Source: Planctomycetaceae bacterium
Lineage (GTDB): Bacteria; Planctomycetota; Planctomycetia; Pirellulales; Thermoguttaceae
DNA length: 64,000 nt
Reading direction: 5' to 3'
Assembly: GCA_012719125.1 (NCBI GenBank)
Contig: JAAYAY010000281.1
Coordinates: forward strand, 34,861 to 98,860
Shown here: piece after piece, positions 9,116 to 18,061 of the stretch
How the letters are laid out: every line of letters begins with the position of its first letter
Position numbering within the stretch: position 1 is the first letter of the stretch
Translations under genes and position numbers: made by a program
The notes under the pieces: generated by a model
Told to the model about the DNA's origin: nothing
Seen by the model: the letters and a program-made list of their open reading frames with translations, nothing else
Database searches by the model: none

Positions 9116-11467
9116 TCACCCGGCTGTGGTCGGGCGGCTGACGTGACCCATGAAGAGGATTGTGTTGGTTTGCGTGTCACAGACGAAGTACTGGAACGGG
9201 TGGTCGGCTTGAAAGCAAACGGGACGGCTCGGGGCAATCGACGTTACATAGCCGACACTTACCGCAGTGGCAGCCGCCGCGGTCGTGCCGGCTTCGTCGA
9301 GTTCGATGAAGGCCTTGTGGCTTACATTCTGGACCCAAAGGTTTTCGGTTAGATGGGCGTCGGGGTCCTTCATTCCGTCGAGGTCTGAGACTTCGCGCTC
9401 GAACAGGTCTTCTACGCCGAGATCGATCAGGGCCTGCTTTGCGTTGGGCTTGCTGGTGATTTCGAATTTGGGCAGGCTCACCGCGACGCGTTGCCATTCC
9501 AGGCCGGAAAGGAACTCGTCGAGATCCGCGGTTATGGCGGTCACGTCTACCTGGGAGATCGGCGTGACGCTGGCGGGCAGTGCGAGGACCATCGAGAACC
9601 GTTCGTCGGCATAGGGCAGTTCGAGGTACTGGACGCCGTCTCGTTCCATGTAGCGGCAGCAGGCCGTGTCGTGCATCATGTTGACGCGGATTCTCTCGTC
9701 GCTGCTGACGTCGAAATCCGCAGGTTGGGTCGCGTCGGGCGTCAACTGATGGGCCCACTTGGCGTCGAAGTAGATCGCGTTGGCCAGGACAAGCACGGTT
9801 TCTTCTGTGAGGTCTTCTTTTCCGATCAACTCCCGGATCTTGCCTTTGGTTTGCTCCTCGATCCACTGGTTGATGGTCAGTCGGGCCGCCTCGGTTTCGT
9901 GAAGGAAGTCGACGTCGTTCTGACCAGCGGCGTAGTTTTGCTGAACGAGGTCGAGGTACTCCTGACTGAACGGGAAATCGAACTGTCGCCATAGGGAGTT
10001 GGCAACGTTCAAGTCGAGTCCTTCCAAGCCGTCCGCTTCCCTCAGACTACCGAGGAGTTCGCCGTACTCGGCGTGGAATTCGGGGGAGCTTTCCGGAAAG
10101 TGGAGTACCTTGGCCATCTGGGCGGCTGTCTCTTCTTCGGCGCCGGCGTAAACCATGGCGAGGGCGGCCGAAATGCTGAGTGGCGAGAAGACGAGGTTCT
10201 CTTCGGAGCCGGCCAGTTCATGGTACAGGTCGGCCGCGAAGGCATTGACGGCATCGGCGGGCGTATCGGCAGTGCCCTCCGCAGTTGGGAGAGACACCAA
10301 ATTGGCGTGGCGGTCGACGATCTGCTCGAAGCTCTTCCATTGACGATCGTCCTGCTCCACTTCGCCGTCACGCTCGTATCGAAGGGTATCCTCACCCTCC
10401 CCGCCGTCGAAGAACGTTTCCCCTGCGAAGGGCCAGGGAGACGTGAAGTATACGGTGCCGTCGTGATGTCCGGCCGAATACAATTCGGCACCGTAGGATG
10501 TTCCAGCTTCAAAAAGGTCGTCGCCAGTGTCGCCGTTTACGATCGAGTTCCCGCCGATTGTCGAGTCCATGATTGTCATTTGATCTGCGTCGTCCCCCAG
10601 GAAGGCGCGCAAGTGACGTACTACGACAGCGTGGCTCAGGTCGACGTCGTCTTCTCCGCCGCCGGTATGAATCTGAAGCTGCCGCGTGCGCACGGACGTC
10701 TCCGGATCCATCCCGGAGAGATACGGCCCCGCGATCGTATCGGCAGGCGAAACGTAGCCGATCTGCACGTGATCGGCTCCGTTTCCCAACCGCACTCGTG
10801 TTCGATTGCCGACGACGGTTTGGCCGACGATGAATTCGTTGTCGCCTCGCGAGGAACGGCAGTAGAGATCGTTGCCAACGACGGAGTCTACGATCGAAAT
10901 CTCGTCGTTGTACCAGCCGCCGCCGATGTCAGCATCGAGGCTCGCTCCCACCGTGACCCCGACACACTCTACGGAATCGGCGCCGGCGGCGGAACGAATC
11001 ACCAGGTTATCGCGCACCTCCGACGCCCTGACCGAGATTGCGTCCGCTGCCCCGCGGGTGCGGATCGACAGGTCCTCGCCCACGCAGAGGTCGCTAACGT
11101 GAATCTCGTTCGTTCCACTGCTTCCCCGAATGGAGAGGCTTCCCCGGACGTACCCTACTTGCGGCCCTTTGATTGTGAGCCGATCGTTGCCCTTGCGAAG
11201 CGAGACGCGCACGTCGCCCACGACGCCGGACAGCGTGACGGACTCTCCGGGTTCGTTGCCGTTGATCGAATCGTTGTCGGTAGGCGTGATCGTCCACGTA
11301 CCTTCCGACTCTGAAGAACCTTCGATTACCAGGATATCGTCACCTTTGCTGCCGACGACAATCAGGTCGCCGCCGACGACCAGAGCATGAAGGTCGGCTG
11401 CCAGCAGGGTCTTCGGCTCCAAGGTCTCAAAGCGGAGTTGCTTCCGGCGCGAGTAAGTACCGTTCAT
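9116..11467 (-). CDS. Surface-targeted serpin fused to a repeat domain
   Basis: The 783-residue protein has three parts. Residues 10-24 carry RRKQLRFETLEPKTLLAAD, a form of the planctomycete LEPRxLL N-terminal motif thought to direct export. Residues about 27-395 are Asp/Gly-rich repeats of beta-helix or beta-strand type (GDDILVIEG, GNDRLTIKG, GADSVECVG). Residues about 405-783 are a full serpin domain: NLVFSPLSISAALAMVYAGA, the hinge GTTAAAATAVSV in the reactive loop (about 724-755), and FQADHPFQYFV after it. The Ala-rich hinge suggests an inhibitory serpin. The loop seems about five residues longer than in antitrypsin, so P1 cannot be fixed. A 75-bp tandem repeat begins 36 bp upstream of the start. 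Confidence 0.92.
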   Translation of the reverse strand: MNGTYSRRKQLRFETLEPKTLLAADLHALVVGGDLIVVGSKGDDILVIEGSSESEGTWTITPTDNDSINGNEPGESVTLSGVVGDVRVSLRKGNDRLTIKGPQVGYVRGSLSIRGSSGTNEIHVSDLCVGEDLSIRTRGAADAISVRASEVRDNLVIRSAAGADSVECVGVTVGASLDADIGGGWYNDEISIVDSVVGNDLYCRSSRGDNEFIVGQTVVGNRTRVRLGNGADHVQIGYVSPADTIAGPYLSGMDPETSVRTRQLQIHTGGGEDDVDLSHAVVVRHLRAFLGDDADQMTIMDSTIGGNSIVNGDTGDDLFEAGTSYGAELYSAGHHDGTVYFTSPWPFAGETFFDGGEGEDTLRYERDGEVEQDDRQWKSFEQIVDRHANLVSLPTAEGTADTPADAVNAFAADLYHELAGSEENLVFSPLSISAALAMVYAGAEEETAAQMAKVLHFPESSPEFHAEYGELLGSLREADGLEGLDLNVANSLWRQFDFPFSQEYLDLVQQNYAAGQNDVDFLHETEAARLTINQWIEEQTKGKIRELIGKEDLTEETVLVLANAIYFDAKWAHQLTPDATQPADFDVSSDERIRVNMMHDTACCRYMERDGVQYLELPYADERFSMVLALPASVTPISQVDVTAITADLDEFLSGLEWQRVAVSLPKFEITSKPNAKQALIDLGVEDLFEREVSDLDGMKDPDAHLTENLWVQNVSHKAFIELDEAGTTAAAATAVSVGYVTSIAPSRPVCFQADHPFQYFVCDTQTNTILFMGHVSRPTTAG

Positions 11468-11502
11468 CGCAATGTGCTCCCTCTATTCGGGCCAGTAGGC
11501 CT

Positions 11503-11657
11503 AAAGCGGGGCAAGCCCACAACCCAACCTCCACAAACATGCGCGCACCATGCGCAGAAGTCGCGAACAAAGACTCCAAAGCGGGGCAAGCCCGCAACCC
11601 AACCTTCACAAAAACATGCGCGCATCATGCGCACAAATCCCGAACAAAGACTCTAAA
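11503..11657. repeat. Dispersed 75-bp repeat, two tandem copies
   Basis: Two copies lie head to tail with a period of 75 bp (GCGGGG at 11506 and again at 11581). Each contains a GCGGG/CCCGC mini-hairpin (strand-variable in copy 1), the conserved core CAACCCAACC, and TGCGC...GCGCA, ending in GAACAAAGACTC. Related copies are at 17902-17975 (same strand) and 43734-43818 (opposite strand). The right end supplies the stop codon of the small minus-strand frame at 11653. Confidence 0.85.
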
Positions 11658-11985
11658 GGCGATCCACCGTCTCGGAGCAGCCCGAGCCGGAATAGCCGTG
11701 GACTTGCAGATCGTTGGAGAAACCTGGGATTCTCAGTTCGCCGACGATCCCCCGGACGGTCGGTTCGTCCCGCGCCAACGAGTAAAGACCGCGGCCATCG
11801 GTTTCCGCCAGGTCCGGTTCGTCAGCGCCGGCCGTCGGCACGTTGGTCTGAGAGAAATTCACTTCCCCGGTAGCATCGACCAAACCTATGGAGATGATGT
11901 CGCTTCCTTTGCCGAACAGACGCCCCCAGCGTTGTAGCGTGCCTTCGATCAGACGGTACTTCTGCGCGCGTTTTGAGCGGAACAT
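11653..11985 (-). CDS. Small hypothetical protein
   Basis: A frame of 110 residues begins MFRSKRAQKYRLIEGTLQRW with GGGGAG about 6 bases upstream of the ATG at 11985. I recognise no family. The N-terminus is basic; the rest is acidic and Gly-rich, with no membrane span. Its stop codon (CTA on the plus strand at 11653-11655) falls in the right end of the 75-bp repeat, so an original 3' end may have been replaced when the repeat arrived. Codon use is like that of its neighbours. It could be a real gene, a remnant or chance. Confidence 0.4.
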   Translation of the reverse strand: MFRSKRAQKYRLIEGTLQRWGRLFGKGSDIISIGLVDATGEVNFSQTNVPTAGADEPDLAETDGRGLYSLARDEPTVRGIVGELRIPGFSNDLQVHGYSGSGCSETVDRL

Positions 11986-12199
11986 AGCGAGACTCCCCAA
12001 GGCCCGCAATCTGCCTGCAGGCCCCAGTATAACCACTGGAGCAATTCAGTTGCAGCACACAGATCATCCCTGCCTATCTCTTCAGGCCGGGAAACGGCGG
12101 ACATGTCACGCTGCAATCCGCGCCACCCGTGCCACCGATCCGTGGTGAGCCGCAGTCGAGTCTCGTCGTCGGCCTCGCCGATCGTCGCCAGACCCGTCT

Positions 12200-13333
12200 T
12201 CACGGGCGTCTGCGGGGGGGCCGTTGCTCATGTTCCGGCTCCTCCCCCGACCGCCGATGCCGTCCCGTCAACACCTGGCTGATTCCGACGGCGACCGCCA
12301 GATGGACCAGCGACGTGTCGCGTTTCTGGTCGAGGCAGACCGCCGCGTTGCGTAATACGTCTTCTGTGGCCGGTTCAATGGGTGAAAAGTGGGAATACTT
12401 CTGCAAGGGGCCCGGCAACACGGATGATGCACCCAGGCGGGCATGTGTCTCGGGGAAACCGTCGGAAACGGCAAAAAGCTCGTTGGGGGACAGGCCGCGG
12501 GCCGAATCGTCACCGCCGCCAGGCGGAGCGGTACCGGGTTGCGGCTCGATGCTGCTGAATGCGGCCGGCAGTCCAGGCACGACCATGGGGGATGCCGCTT
12601 CGGGCGAGGGAACCGACTCGCGGCCCGGGGGCTCACTCGATCTGAAGTCGTCCACGTCGGCCCGAGCGTCATAGGCCGTTTCCTGCTCGATGGCCAGGTC
12701 GAAGGCCGTCAATCGTCCCCGCGAGCCGTTGAGCGAATTCAGCGTGTCGTGAGATGGAGCGGCTGAGGAACGCGCCGCCGAAGCCAGCATATCTTCCGCC
12801 GTCGTCAGAAGTCCGGGTTGCAGGCCCAGTGAACGGTGCACGGCAAGGTCCGCCCGCGGAGAACCGAGTTCCGCAAACACCTGGTCGTAGGCCGCATGCG
12901 TGACGTCCACCATTCCCTGGTCGCGGGGAGTGGAAACAAGGTCGTCGGGCGCCACCCTTTGAGGGCTCGGCGCCGCCTGTCTGCCGAGTGCTTCTCGCGA
13001 GCCGGCCAGGTCGGGTCTGCCGGTGCTGTATGGTTTCGGCAGATCGGAGCGATCGCTCGACGGGCTCTGGACCGCTGTACTGCCTGATCCACTCACCCCC
13101 GACGGTGCTACGATCATGCCGTCGCAGGACGAAAAGCTCACGCCCGAAAAGCCTCCGAGAACGATCGTTCCGCCATCACTCACAGGATCCGCACCGGTAA
13201 CCGAGAGCAGAAGTCGGTCTTCAATCGGCTCGACGGCGAGACGTCGCTCAAGGTGGTCGGCCGAGCGATTGGTGCTCGAACGTCGAACCCGCACGGAACC
13301 GAATCCAATCGAACGCAAGAACTTGTCGATCAT
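12200..13333 (-). CDS. Secreted LEPR-motif protein coupled to the kinase gene
   Basis: The 377-residue product begins MIDKFLRSIGFGSVRV, followed by RRLAVEPIEDRLLLSVTG at residues 30-47, a clear variant of the LEPRxLL export motif. The rest is low-complexity, rich in Ser, Pro, Gly and Asp, with no recognised domain. The ATG at 13333 overlaps the kinase stop codon by four bases (ATGA), so the two are translationally coupled. A longer in-frame reading to 13894 lies inside the kinase gene and is rejected. Context (ECF sigma, then kinase, then this gene) suggests a target or surface partner of the kinase. That is inference. Confidence 0.72.
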   Translation of the reverse strand: MIDKFLRSIGFGSVRVRRSSTNRSADHLERRLAVEPIEDRLLLSVTGADPVSDGGTIVLGGFSGVSFSSCDGMIVAPSGVSGSGSTAVQSPSSDRSDLPKPYSTGRPDLAGSREALGRQAAPSPQRVAPDDLVSTPRDQGMVDVTHAAYDQVFAELGSPRADLAVHRSLGLQPGLLTTAEDMLASAARSSAAPSHDTLNSLNGSRGRLTAFDLAIEQETAYDARADVDDFRSSEPPGRESVPSPEAASPMVVPGLPAAFSSIEPQPGTAPPGGGDDSARGLSPNELFAVSDGFPETHARLGASSVLPGPLQKYSHFSPIEPATEDVLRNAAVCLDQKRDTSLVHLAVAVGISQVLTGRHRRSGEEPEHEQRPPRRRP

Positions 13334-16300
13334 GATGTTGCCTGGGGTTGATGTCGGTCTGCGGTTTGACGCGGCGTTTCCTGGGTGGGCTTCGACTCGC
13401 CGCCGGCGCCCAATCGGGCAAGGAGGGCGGCGAACTGCGGGTGACCGCGGAAGGGAACAAACGCCGGTTCTTTGAGCATTCGGTCTGAATCGGAGAAGCC
13501 CGCCTCGACCGCTTCGCGCAGGGTCGCGAGGACGGCATCCTGCCATGCGGATGGAGCCGGTTCGATCTCCGAGCCTTCCCCCTCGGTTTCCGCCGATGCC
13601 GCCTCCGCCAGTTCGACGGCCACGCTGAAGAGTCGTTCCGGATCGCCCGGCCAGAGTTGCTTGCGAGCCAGCGCGATTTCGATCGCCTCGTCGACGCGGC
13701 CCTGCTGCCGCAGAAGCTCTCCCAGGTTCCGGTAGTGGTTGCTGAGGAACTGCCGGAAACGGGCCACGCCGGGGGCCCGATCGAAGGCGAATTGCTGGTG
13801 TTCGACGGCCTGGCGGAAACTCGATTCCGCCTCGTCCAAATTGCCGAGGTGGCGAAAGGCCATGGCCAGGTTGTTCTGCGCCCCGCCCAGGCAACTCCGA
13901 TGGTTGAGTTCCTCGGGGTAGTCGACCACCAGTTGCCCGAAGAGTTCGATCGCCTCGCCGAGCGGCTCTTGAGCTTGCCGGTAGTTACCCGCCTCGGAGC
14001 AGGCTCGCCCGAGGTTGTTGCAACTGACCGCCAGGTCCGAACGGAATTGGACCAGGGACGGGGCCTTGCGGAGCAGACGACGCCTGATTTCGACCGCCTG
14101 GTGGTAGGCCTCGATGGCCTCGGCGTCGCGTCCGCCGTGACCCAGGAACGTCCCCAGATTGTTGTAGGACAGTCCCAAGTCACTCAGATATTCGATGGAA
14201 TCCGGCTGGGCCTCGGCGAGCGCCGCTTGGATGTCGAGCGCCTTCCGGCAGGCCTCTTCGGCGCGCTGAACGTCGGTTGCGGCGTAGGTGAAACTGAGAT
14301 TATTGAAGGTCACAGCCAAAGCACTCTGGTATTGCAGTTCCTCGGGGTGCAGGCCGGCAAGCTGCTCCTGGATGGCCGTAGCGGCCAGAAAGTACTCTTC
14401 TGCTTTGGCCGGGTCGCCTGCCCGGTGTTCGATCATGCCAAGATTGGCGAGCGTCAGCGCCTTGTCGTTGAGGATCCGGGCGTCTCCGGGCGTCTTCTGC
14501 AGTAATTGCTCCTGAAGTTTCAGGGCGGCCTGCAGCGCCGTGCGGGCCTCAGCAATCTCGCCGGCCGCCCCGTGAAGCAACCCCATGTCGTTGTAGCAGA
14601 GCGCCATTTCGGCACGGTAGTCTCGGCCTCTCTCCCCTTCGTCGGCGAGCTGCTCGAATATGGCGAGAGCCTTGCCATATTCCACGAGAGCCTGTTGCCG
14701 GTCGCCGATCTGCTCGTGGATCTTGCCGCTCTTGAAACGGGTGTAGGCGAGGTCGACCTGCAACTCCGGATCCTCGGTGGCGTGCGTGGCAAAAGCTTGA
14801 TAGTACTCCAGCGTATCCCGGAGCAGTTCGGCGCGGACCGCTTCCGCCCCCGGCACGTGGGCCAACCGCTCCGCCAGCCGTGCGCCAAACCGATCGACGA
14901 CTTCCCGGGCCTGGCGGTAGTGGCTCTCGGCCCGGGCAAGGCTGGCCTCCGACTGCTCGAGTGCCGCCTTTGTCTGCTCGTGGGCGCCGGCAATCATCAG
15001 CGTGCTCGCGGCCAGAACGGCGGCCGCCACGATTGCCACGCAGGCCGAGGCGGCCACCAGCCGGAAGTGGCGACGAGTCCATTTTCCGGTGCGGTCCATC
15101 CAGTTGGGACGCCGGGCAAGCGTCGGCTTTCCCTCCAAGAATCGCCGCAGGTCGTCGGCGACTTCCTGCGCCGTGTCGTAACGCTGATCCGGCGATTTGG
15201 AGATCGCTTTGAGAATGATCGTTTCCAGATCGGCGGGAATCGAGGGCCTGACTCGCCGCGGCGGACGCGGCTCTTCGTCGCCGATCCGGCGCAAAAGGTC
15301 CGCCCGGTCGTCGCCATGGAACGCCGGTTGGAGCGTCACCGCTTCGTAAAGCGTGATCCCGAGCGAGTAGACGTCGGATCGCTGGTCGAGCAGGTTCGAC
15401 TTGCCCGTGGCTTGCTCGGGGCTCATGTAGCGAAGGCTGCCGAGCACCTGGCCCGTCAGCGTCAAACCCGCCTCGGACGACTCGAAACGAGCCAGCCCGA
15501 AATCCGTAACCCACAACTTCCCGGTGCGGTCGAGAAGCAGGTTCGACGGTTTCACGTCGCGGTGGACGATCCCGCAATCGTGAGCGTGCTGAAGGGCTTC
15601 GGCCGCCTGAATCCCCAATTGGCACACGACCCGATAGTAGTCGCGGCCGGCGCTCGATTCGACCGTGGTCAAAGCCCGCAGAGTCGACCGGCTTGCCGGA
15701 TGATCCACCACGGTGCGAGTCGTCTCGCCGGACGCGGCGTCTCCCTGGCCGGCGTCCAGACGCATCTTTCGCTCGCGGACCTGGGCCAACACCCGATCGA
15801 GGGAATCGCCCTCCACGTACTGCATGGCGTAGTAGTGGACGCCTCGTTCGCAACCCACCGAGAAGACGGGAACGATGTTGGGGTGGTGAAGCTGGGCCGC
15901 GGCTCGCGCTTCGTTCTCAAATCGGGTGATCTGCTTCTGGTCGAGGACGGCCGCGAACGGGAGCACCTTGAGGGCAACCCGGCGATCCAGCGAAATCTGG
16001 CGGGCTTCATAGACGATGCCCATCCCTCCCCGCCCGATTTCGCGGATCAGAACGAAATCGCCCAGTTGCCTCTGAGACGGCGGGCGCTGCTTCTTCTCCA
16101 CCGTCGCACCCGCTTCGCCCACAGCAATCAAACTGGTCGCCCGATCGAGGAAATCCAGACCGCGGAGAGAAGCCAGCAAGGCTTCCTTCAGGTCGGGGTG
16201 AGTCGCCTGGATCGCATCCATATCGGGCAAACAATCGTGCTCCCGGGCCGAGAGGTAGTCGTCCAGAACGCTCGCCAGACGCTCTTGCTGCTCGCGCGTA

Positions 16301-16353
16301 AGCTTGTCGATCGGCGATGTCGGTTCGGAATCCGTCATAGCTGACTTCTTCAT
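13330..16353 (-). CDS. Membrane Ser/Thr protein kinase with TPR sensor domain
   Basis: The 1007-residue protein has a Hanks-type kinase domain at about 98-410: glycine loop IGRGGMG at 106-112, VALK with Lys129, HRDVKPSN at 264-271, DFG at 284-286 and SPE at 311-313. All catalytic residues are present. An insertion of about 45 residues (196-238) sits in the middle of the domain. One membrane span lies at about 431-455. The remaining roughly 500 residues are TPR-like helices with an NNLG pattern (DMGLLHGAAGEIAEARTALQ, NNLGTFLGHGGRDAEAIEAY) and probably lie outside the membrane. The gene follows the ECF sigma gene with 7 bp between them, so the pair is likely one regulatory unit. A second possible start is Met6. 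Confidence 0.93.
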   Translation of the reverse strand: MKKSAMTDSEPTSPIDKLTREQQERLASVLDDYLSAREHDCLPDMDAIQATHPDLKEALLASLRGLDFLDRATSLIAVGEAGATVEKKQRPPSQRQLGDFVLIREIGRGGMGIVYEARQISLDRRVALKVLPFAAVLDQKQITRFENEARAAAQLHHPNIVPVFSVGCERGVHYYAMQYVEGDSLDRVLAQVRERKMRLDAGQGDAASGETTRTVVDHPASRSTLRALTTVESSAGRDYYRVVCQLGIQAAEALQHAHDCGIVHRDVKPSNLLLDRTGKLWVTDFGLARFESSEAGLTLTGQVLGSLRYMSPEQATGKSNLLDQRSDVYSLGITLYEAVTLQPAFHGDDRADLLRRIGDEEPRPPRRVRPSIPADLETIILKAISKSPDQRYDTAQEVADDLRRFLEGKPTLARRPNWMDRTGKWTRRHFRLVAASACVAIVAAAVLAASTLMIAGAHEQTKAALEQSEASLARAESHYRQAREVVDRFGARLAERLAHVPGAEAVRAELLRDTLEYYQAFATHATEDPELQVDLAYTRFKSGKIHEQIGDRQQALVEYGKALAIFEQLADEGERGRDYRAEMALCYNDMGLLHGAAGEIAEARTALQAALKLQEQLLQKTPGDARILNDKALTLANLGMIEHRAGDPAKAEEYFLAATAIQEQLAGLHPEELQYQSALAVTFNNLSFTYAATDVQRAEEACRKALDIQAALAEAQPDSIEYLSDLGLSYNNLGTFLGHGGRDAEAIEAYHQAVEIRRRLLRKAPSLVQFRSDLAVSCNNLGRACSEAGNYRQAQEPLGEAIELFGQLVVDYPEELNHRSCLGGAQNNLAMAFRHLGNLDEAESSFRQAVEHQQFAFDRAPGVARFRQFLSNHYRNLGELLRQQGRVDEAIEIALARKQLWPGDPERLFSVAVELAEAASAETEGEGSEIEPAPSAWQDAVLATLREAVEAGFSDSDRMLKEPAFVPFRGHPQFAALLARLGAGGESKPTQETPRQTADRHQPQATS

Positions 16354-16360
16354 CGGGCTG

Positions 16361-16993
16361 TCAGTTCACTCCCAACGCATCCAGTTGCTGCCGCAGTTGA
16401 TTGACCGCCCGCAGCCACAGCATTCTCGCGGCACCGGACGTGCGGTGCGTCCGCTCCGCGATTTCTTTGAACGGCAAACCTTCCAGGTGTCGCAGGACTA
16501 TCACTTCACGGTACTCCGGACGCATCTGGGCCAGTTGGTCGGCAAGGATGACCGTATACTCGCGGCGGCTCGCACTGGCGCTGGGGGAGGTTGCCTCGTC
16601 TGCCAGGACCGCCCCCAGGTTGGCCGTCGATTGCTCGATCGCCGCCCCCATCCTCTCCAGCGACACCTCGCGGTGAACGGCTCGCTTCTCCGTCATGATA
16701 TGGCGTTCGACCAGACGCGCCAGATTGTTGGCCAGTATTTTTCGCAGCCAGGCCAGAAATTCGCGCTCCGACTCGCCGCGAAACTGGGCAAAATCGCGGT
16801 GGGCCTCCAGGAACGTCTCCTGGACCACGTCGGAGGGACTCACGCGAGCACGAAGCTTCGCGTTCAGTTGTGCCGACGCCAGCAAACGGAGATAGTTGCC
16901 ATACAACTGCAGAAGCGGTCCCAGAACAGCGTCGGGAGCTGCCCGGGCATCTCTAAGCAGTTGCTGTGGATCGGGTTGCGAAACATTGCACAT
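16361..16993 (-). CDS. ECF-type RNA polymerase sigma factor
   Basis: The 210-residue product has a sigma-2 region at about 23-100 (SPSDVVQETFLEAHRDFAQF) and a sigma-4 helix-turn-helix at about 148-205 (RPEYREVIVLRHLEGLPFKEIAER). It belongs to the sigma group linked to Ser/Thr kinases in planctomycetes, in which kinase phosphorylation seems to take the place of an anti-sigma factor; no anti-sigma gene is seen here. The kinase begins 7 bp downstream. GGTGA stands four bases upstream of the ATG. Its target promoters may include the coupled LEPR-protein gene, but no matching promoter pair could be identified. Confidence 0.93.
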   Translation of the reverse strand: MCNVSQPDPQQLLRDARAAPDAVLGPLLQLYGNYLRLLASAQLNAKLRARVSPSDVVQETFLEAHRDFAQFRGESEREFLAWLRKILANNLARLVERHIMTEKRAVHREVSLERMGAAIEQSTANLGAVLADEATSPSASASRREYTVILADQLAQMRPEYREVIVLRHLEGLPFKEIAERTHRTSGAARMLWLRAVNQLRQQLDALGVN

Positions 16994-17151
16994 AGTGTCA
17001 CCAACCCATTAGGCCGGATTCCGGGGTGCTTGTCACCCGGAGGTAATGAGGATTCTCGCAAATCACCTCTGTGGTGGGGATTCCGGATGAACCCCAAATA
17101 TTCCAACACCACCACCCCCCAAGAAACCTCCCCAAATGTTCAACTTTCCTA

Positions 17152-17185
17152 TTGAAAAATCCTGCCGGATTGCTATCATGTACGC
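17152..17185 (+). promoter_or_regulatory. Sigma-70 type promoter of a probably leaderless transcript
   Basis: TTGAAA (17152-17157) and TATCAT (17174-17179) are spaced by 16 bp. The -10 box ends six bases before the ATG at 17186, so transcription should start at or next to the A of the start codon. No Shine-Dalgarno is present, which agrees with leaderless translation. Confidence 0.6.
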
Positions 17186-18061
17186 ATGATCACATGTACA
17201 TCCGACCACCCAGCCGTCCGCCTCCTCACCGACCACCCCGACCGCTTCGCCCGACAAGGCGCCGTCGTCGCCTCCTGGCGCACCTACCGCGGGCGCCGCC
17301 TCGGACCCTACTACCGACTCGCCTGGCGCGAAACCGGCCGACAACGCTCCATCTACCTCGGCCCCGACGGCCCCCTCGTCGACGAAGTCCGCCGCTGCCT
17401 CCACCAGGCCCAGACCGCCCGGCGCCTCATACGAGAGCACCGCCGCAACCGGCAACTCTTCCGAGAAAACGTCGTCCGGCCCCTCGAACAGTACGTCAAA
17501 GAGATATTCCGCCTCTTCGGCAATGGCCTCTACGTCAAAGGCTCCGACATCGGCGGGGTCAAAACCGCCGGCCCTCGCCTCACCGCCGCCGACGTCCCTG
17601 AACACCTGATCCCAAAATTTCCCCTCCCATTCCCGTCCTTCCTCGCCAATCCCGCCTGCAACCCGACGCGTGAGCAAGGCCAACCCACCACCCCGACCCG
17701 TCAGCCAGGCCAACCCGACAGTAACCCGACGCGTGAGCGAGGACAATCAGACAGTAACCCGACGCGTGAGCGAGGACAACCCGACACCAACCCGACGCGT
17801 CAGCGACGACAGCACACTCCTTCCCCCTGCCACCAACATCACTCTCCGGAATTCCCCGACTTCGTTGACCAAAAACGCCCCCACCATCCACCTCTCGACC
17901 CCAAGCCGCGGCAAGCCCGCGACCCAACCTTCACAAACATGCGCGCACCATACGCACAAGTCCAAAAGACACTGAAGAAGTCGAGTTCATCCGGTGTGAG
18001 CGCAGGTTCCATCCTCGCCGCGGAGGAACGGTGCCTCGTCTCTTGTTGCCGACGCGTCTAA
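17186..18061 (+). CDS. DUF6788-like accessory protein with repeat-derived C-terminus
   Basis: Residues 1-150 of 291 look like a real small basic protein: SWRTYRGRRLGPYYRLAWRE and RQRSIYLGPDG match the pattern of DUF6788-type proteins, which are found near transposon and phage-like genes and have no known function. From about residue 158 the frame runs through five copies of a 21-24 bp repeat, giving the peptide NPTRERGQ again and again, then through a copy of the 75-bp repeat, and ends at 18061. The native gene therefore probably ended near 17650 and has been extended by repeat insertion. A leaderless-type promoter lies directly upstream. The original C-terminus cannot be recovered. Confidence 0.6.
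   Translation: MITCTSDHPAVRLLTDHPDRFARQGAVVASWRTYRGRRLGPYYRLAWRETGRQRSIYLGPDGPLVDEVRRCLHQAQTARRLIREHRRNRQLFRENVVRPLEQYVKEIFRLFGNGLYVKGSDIGGVKTAGPRLTAADVPEHLIPKFPLPFPSFLANPACNPTREQGQPTTPTRQPGQPDSNPTRERGQSDSNPTRERGQPDTNPTRQRRQHTPSPCHQHHSPEFPDFVDQKRPHHPPLDPKPRQARDPTFTNMRAPYAQVQKTLKKSSSSGVSAGSILAAEERCLVSCCRRV
17659..17811 (+). repeat. Cluster of short ACGCGTGAGCGAGGAC repeats
   Basis: Five diverged copies of a 21-24 bp unit, AACCCGACGCGTGAGCGAGG, lie in a row inside the 3' part of the DUF6788-like frame, with variable spacers of a few bases. The reverse strand reads as SLTRRV peptides. A sixth copy (AACCCGAAGCGTGAGCGAGG) stands alone at 56802-56825. From memory, this sequence is very common in Pirellulales genomes. 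Confidence 0.8.
17902..17975 (+). repeat. Dispersed 75-bp repeat, copy 3
   Basis: A diverged copy of the element at 11503-11657. It contains GCAAGCCCGC, ACCCAACCTTCACAAACATG and CGCGCACCATACGCACAAGT. It lies inside the extended 3' part of the DUF6788-like frame. Confidence 0.75.

Noticed and set aside
13334..13894. N-terminal extension of the LEPR protein to 564 aa
   Set aside because: The added 187 residues lie inside the kinase frame and read as Arg/Gly/Pro nonsense.
17063..17746. 227-aa minus-strand frame with SLTRRV peptide
   Set aside because: Built from the repeat read on the other strand; no start signal.
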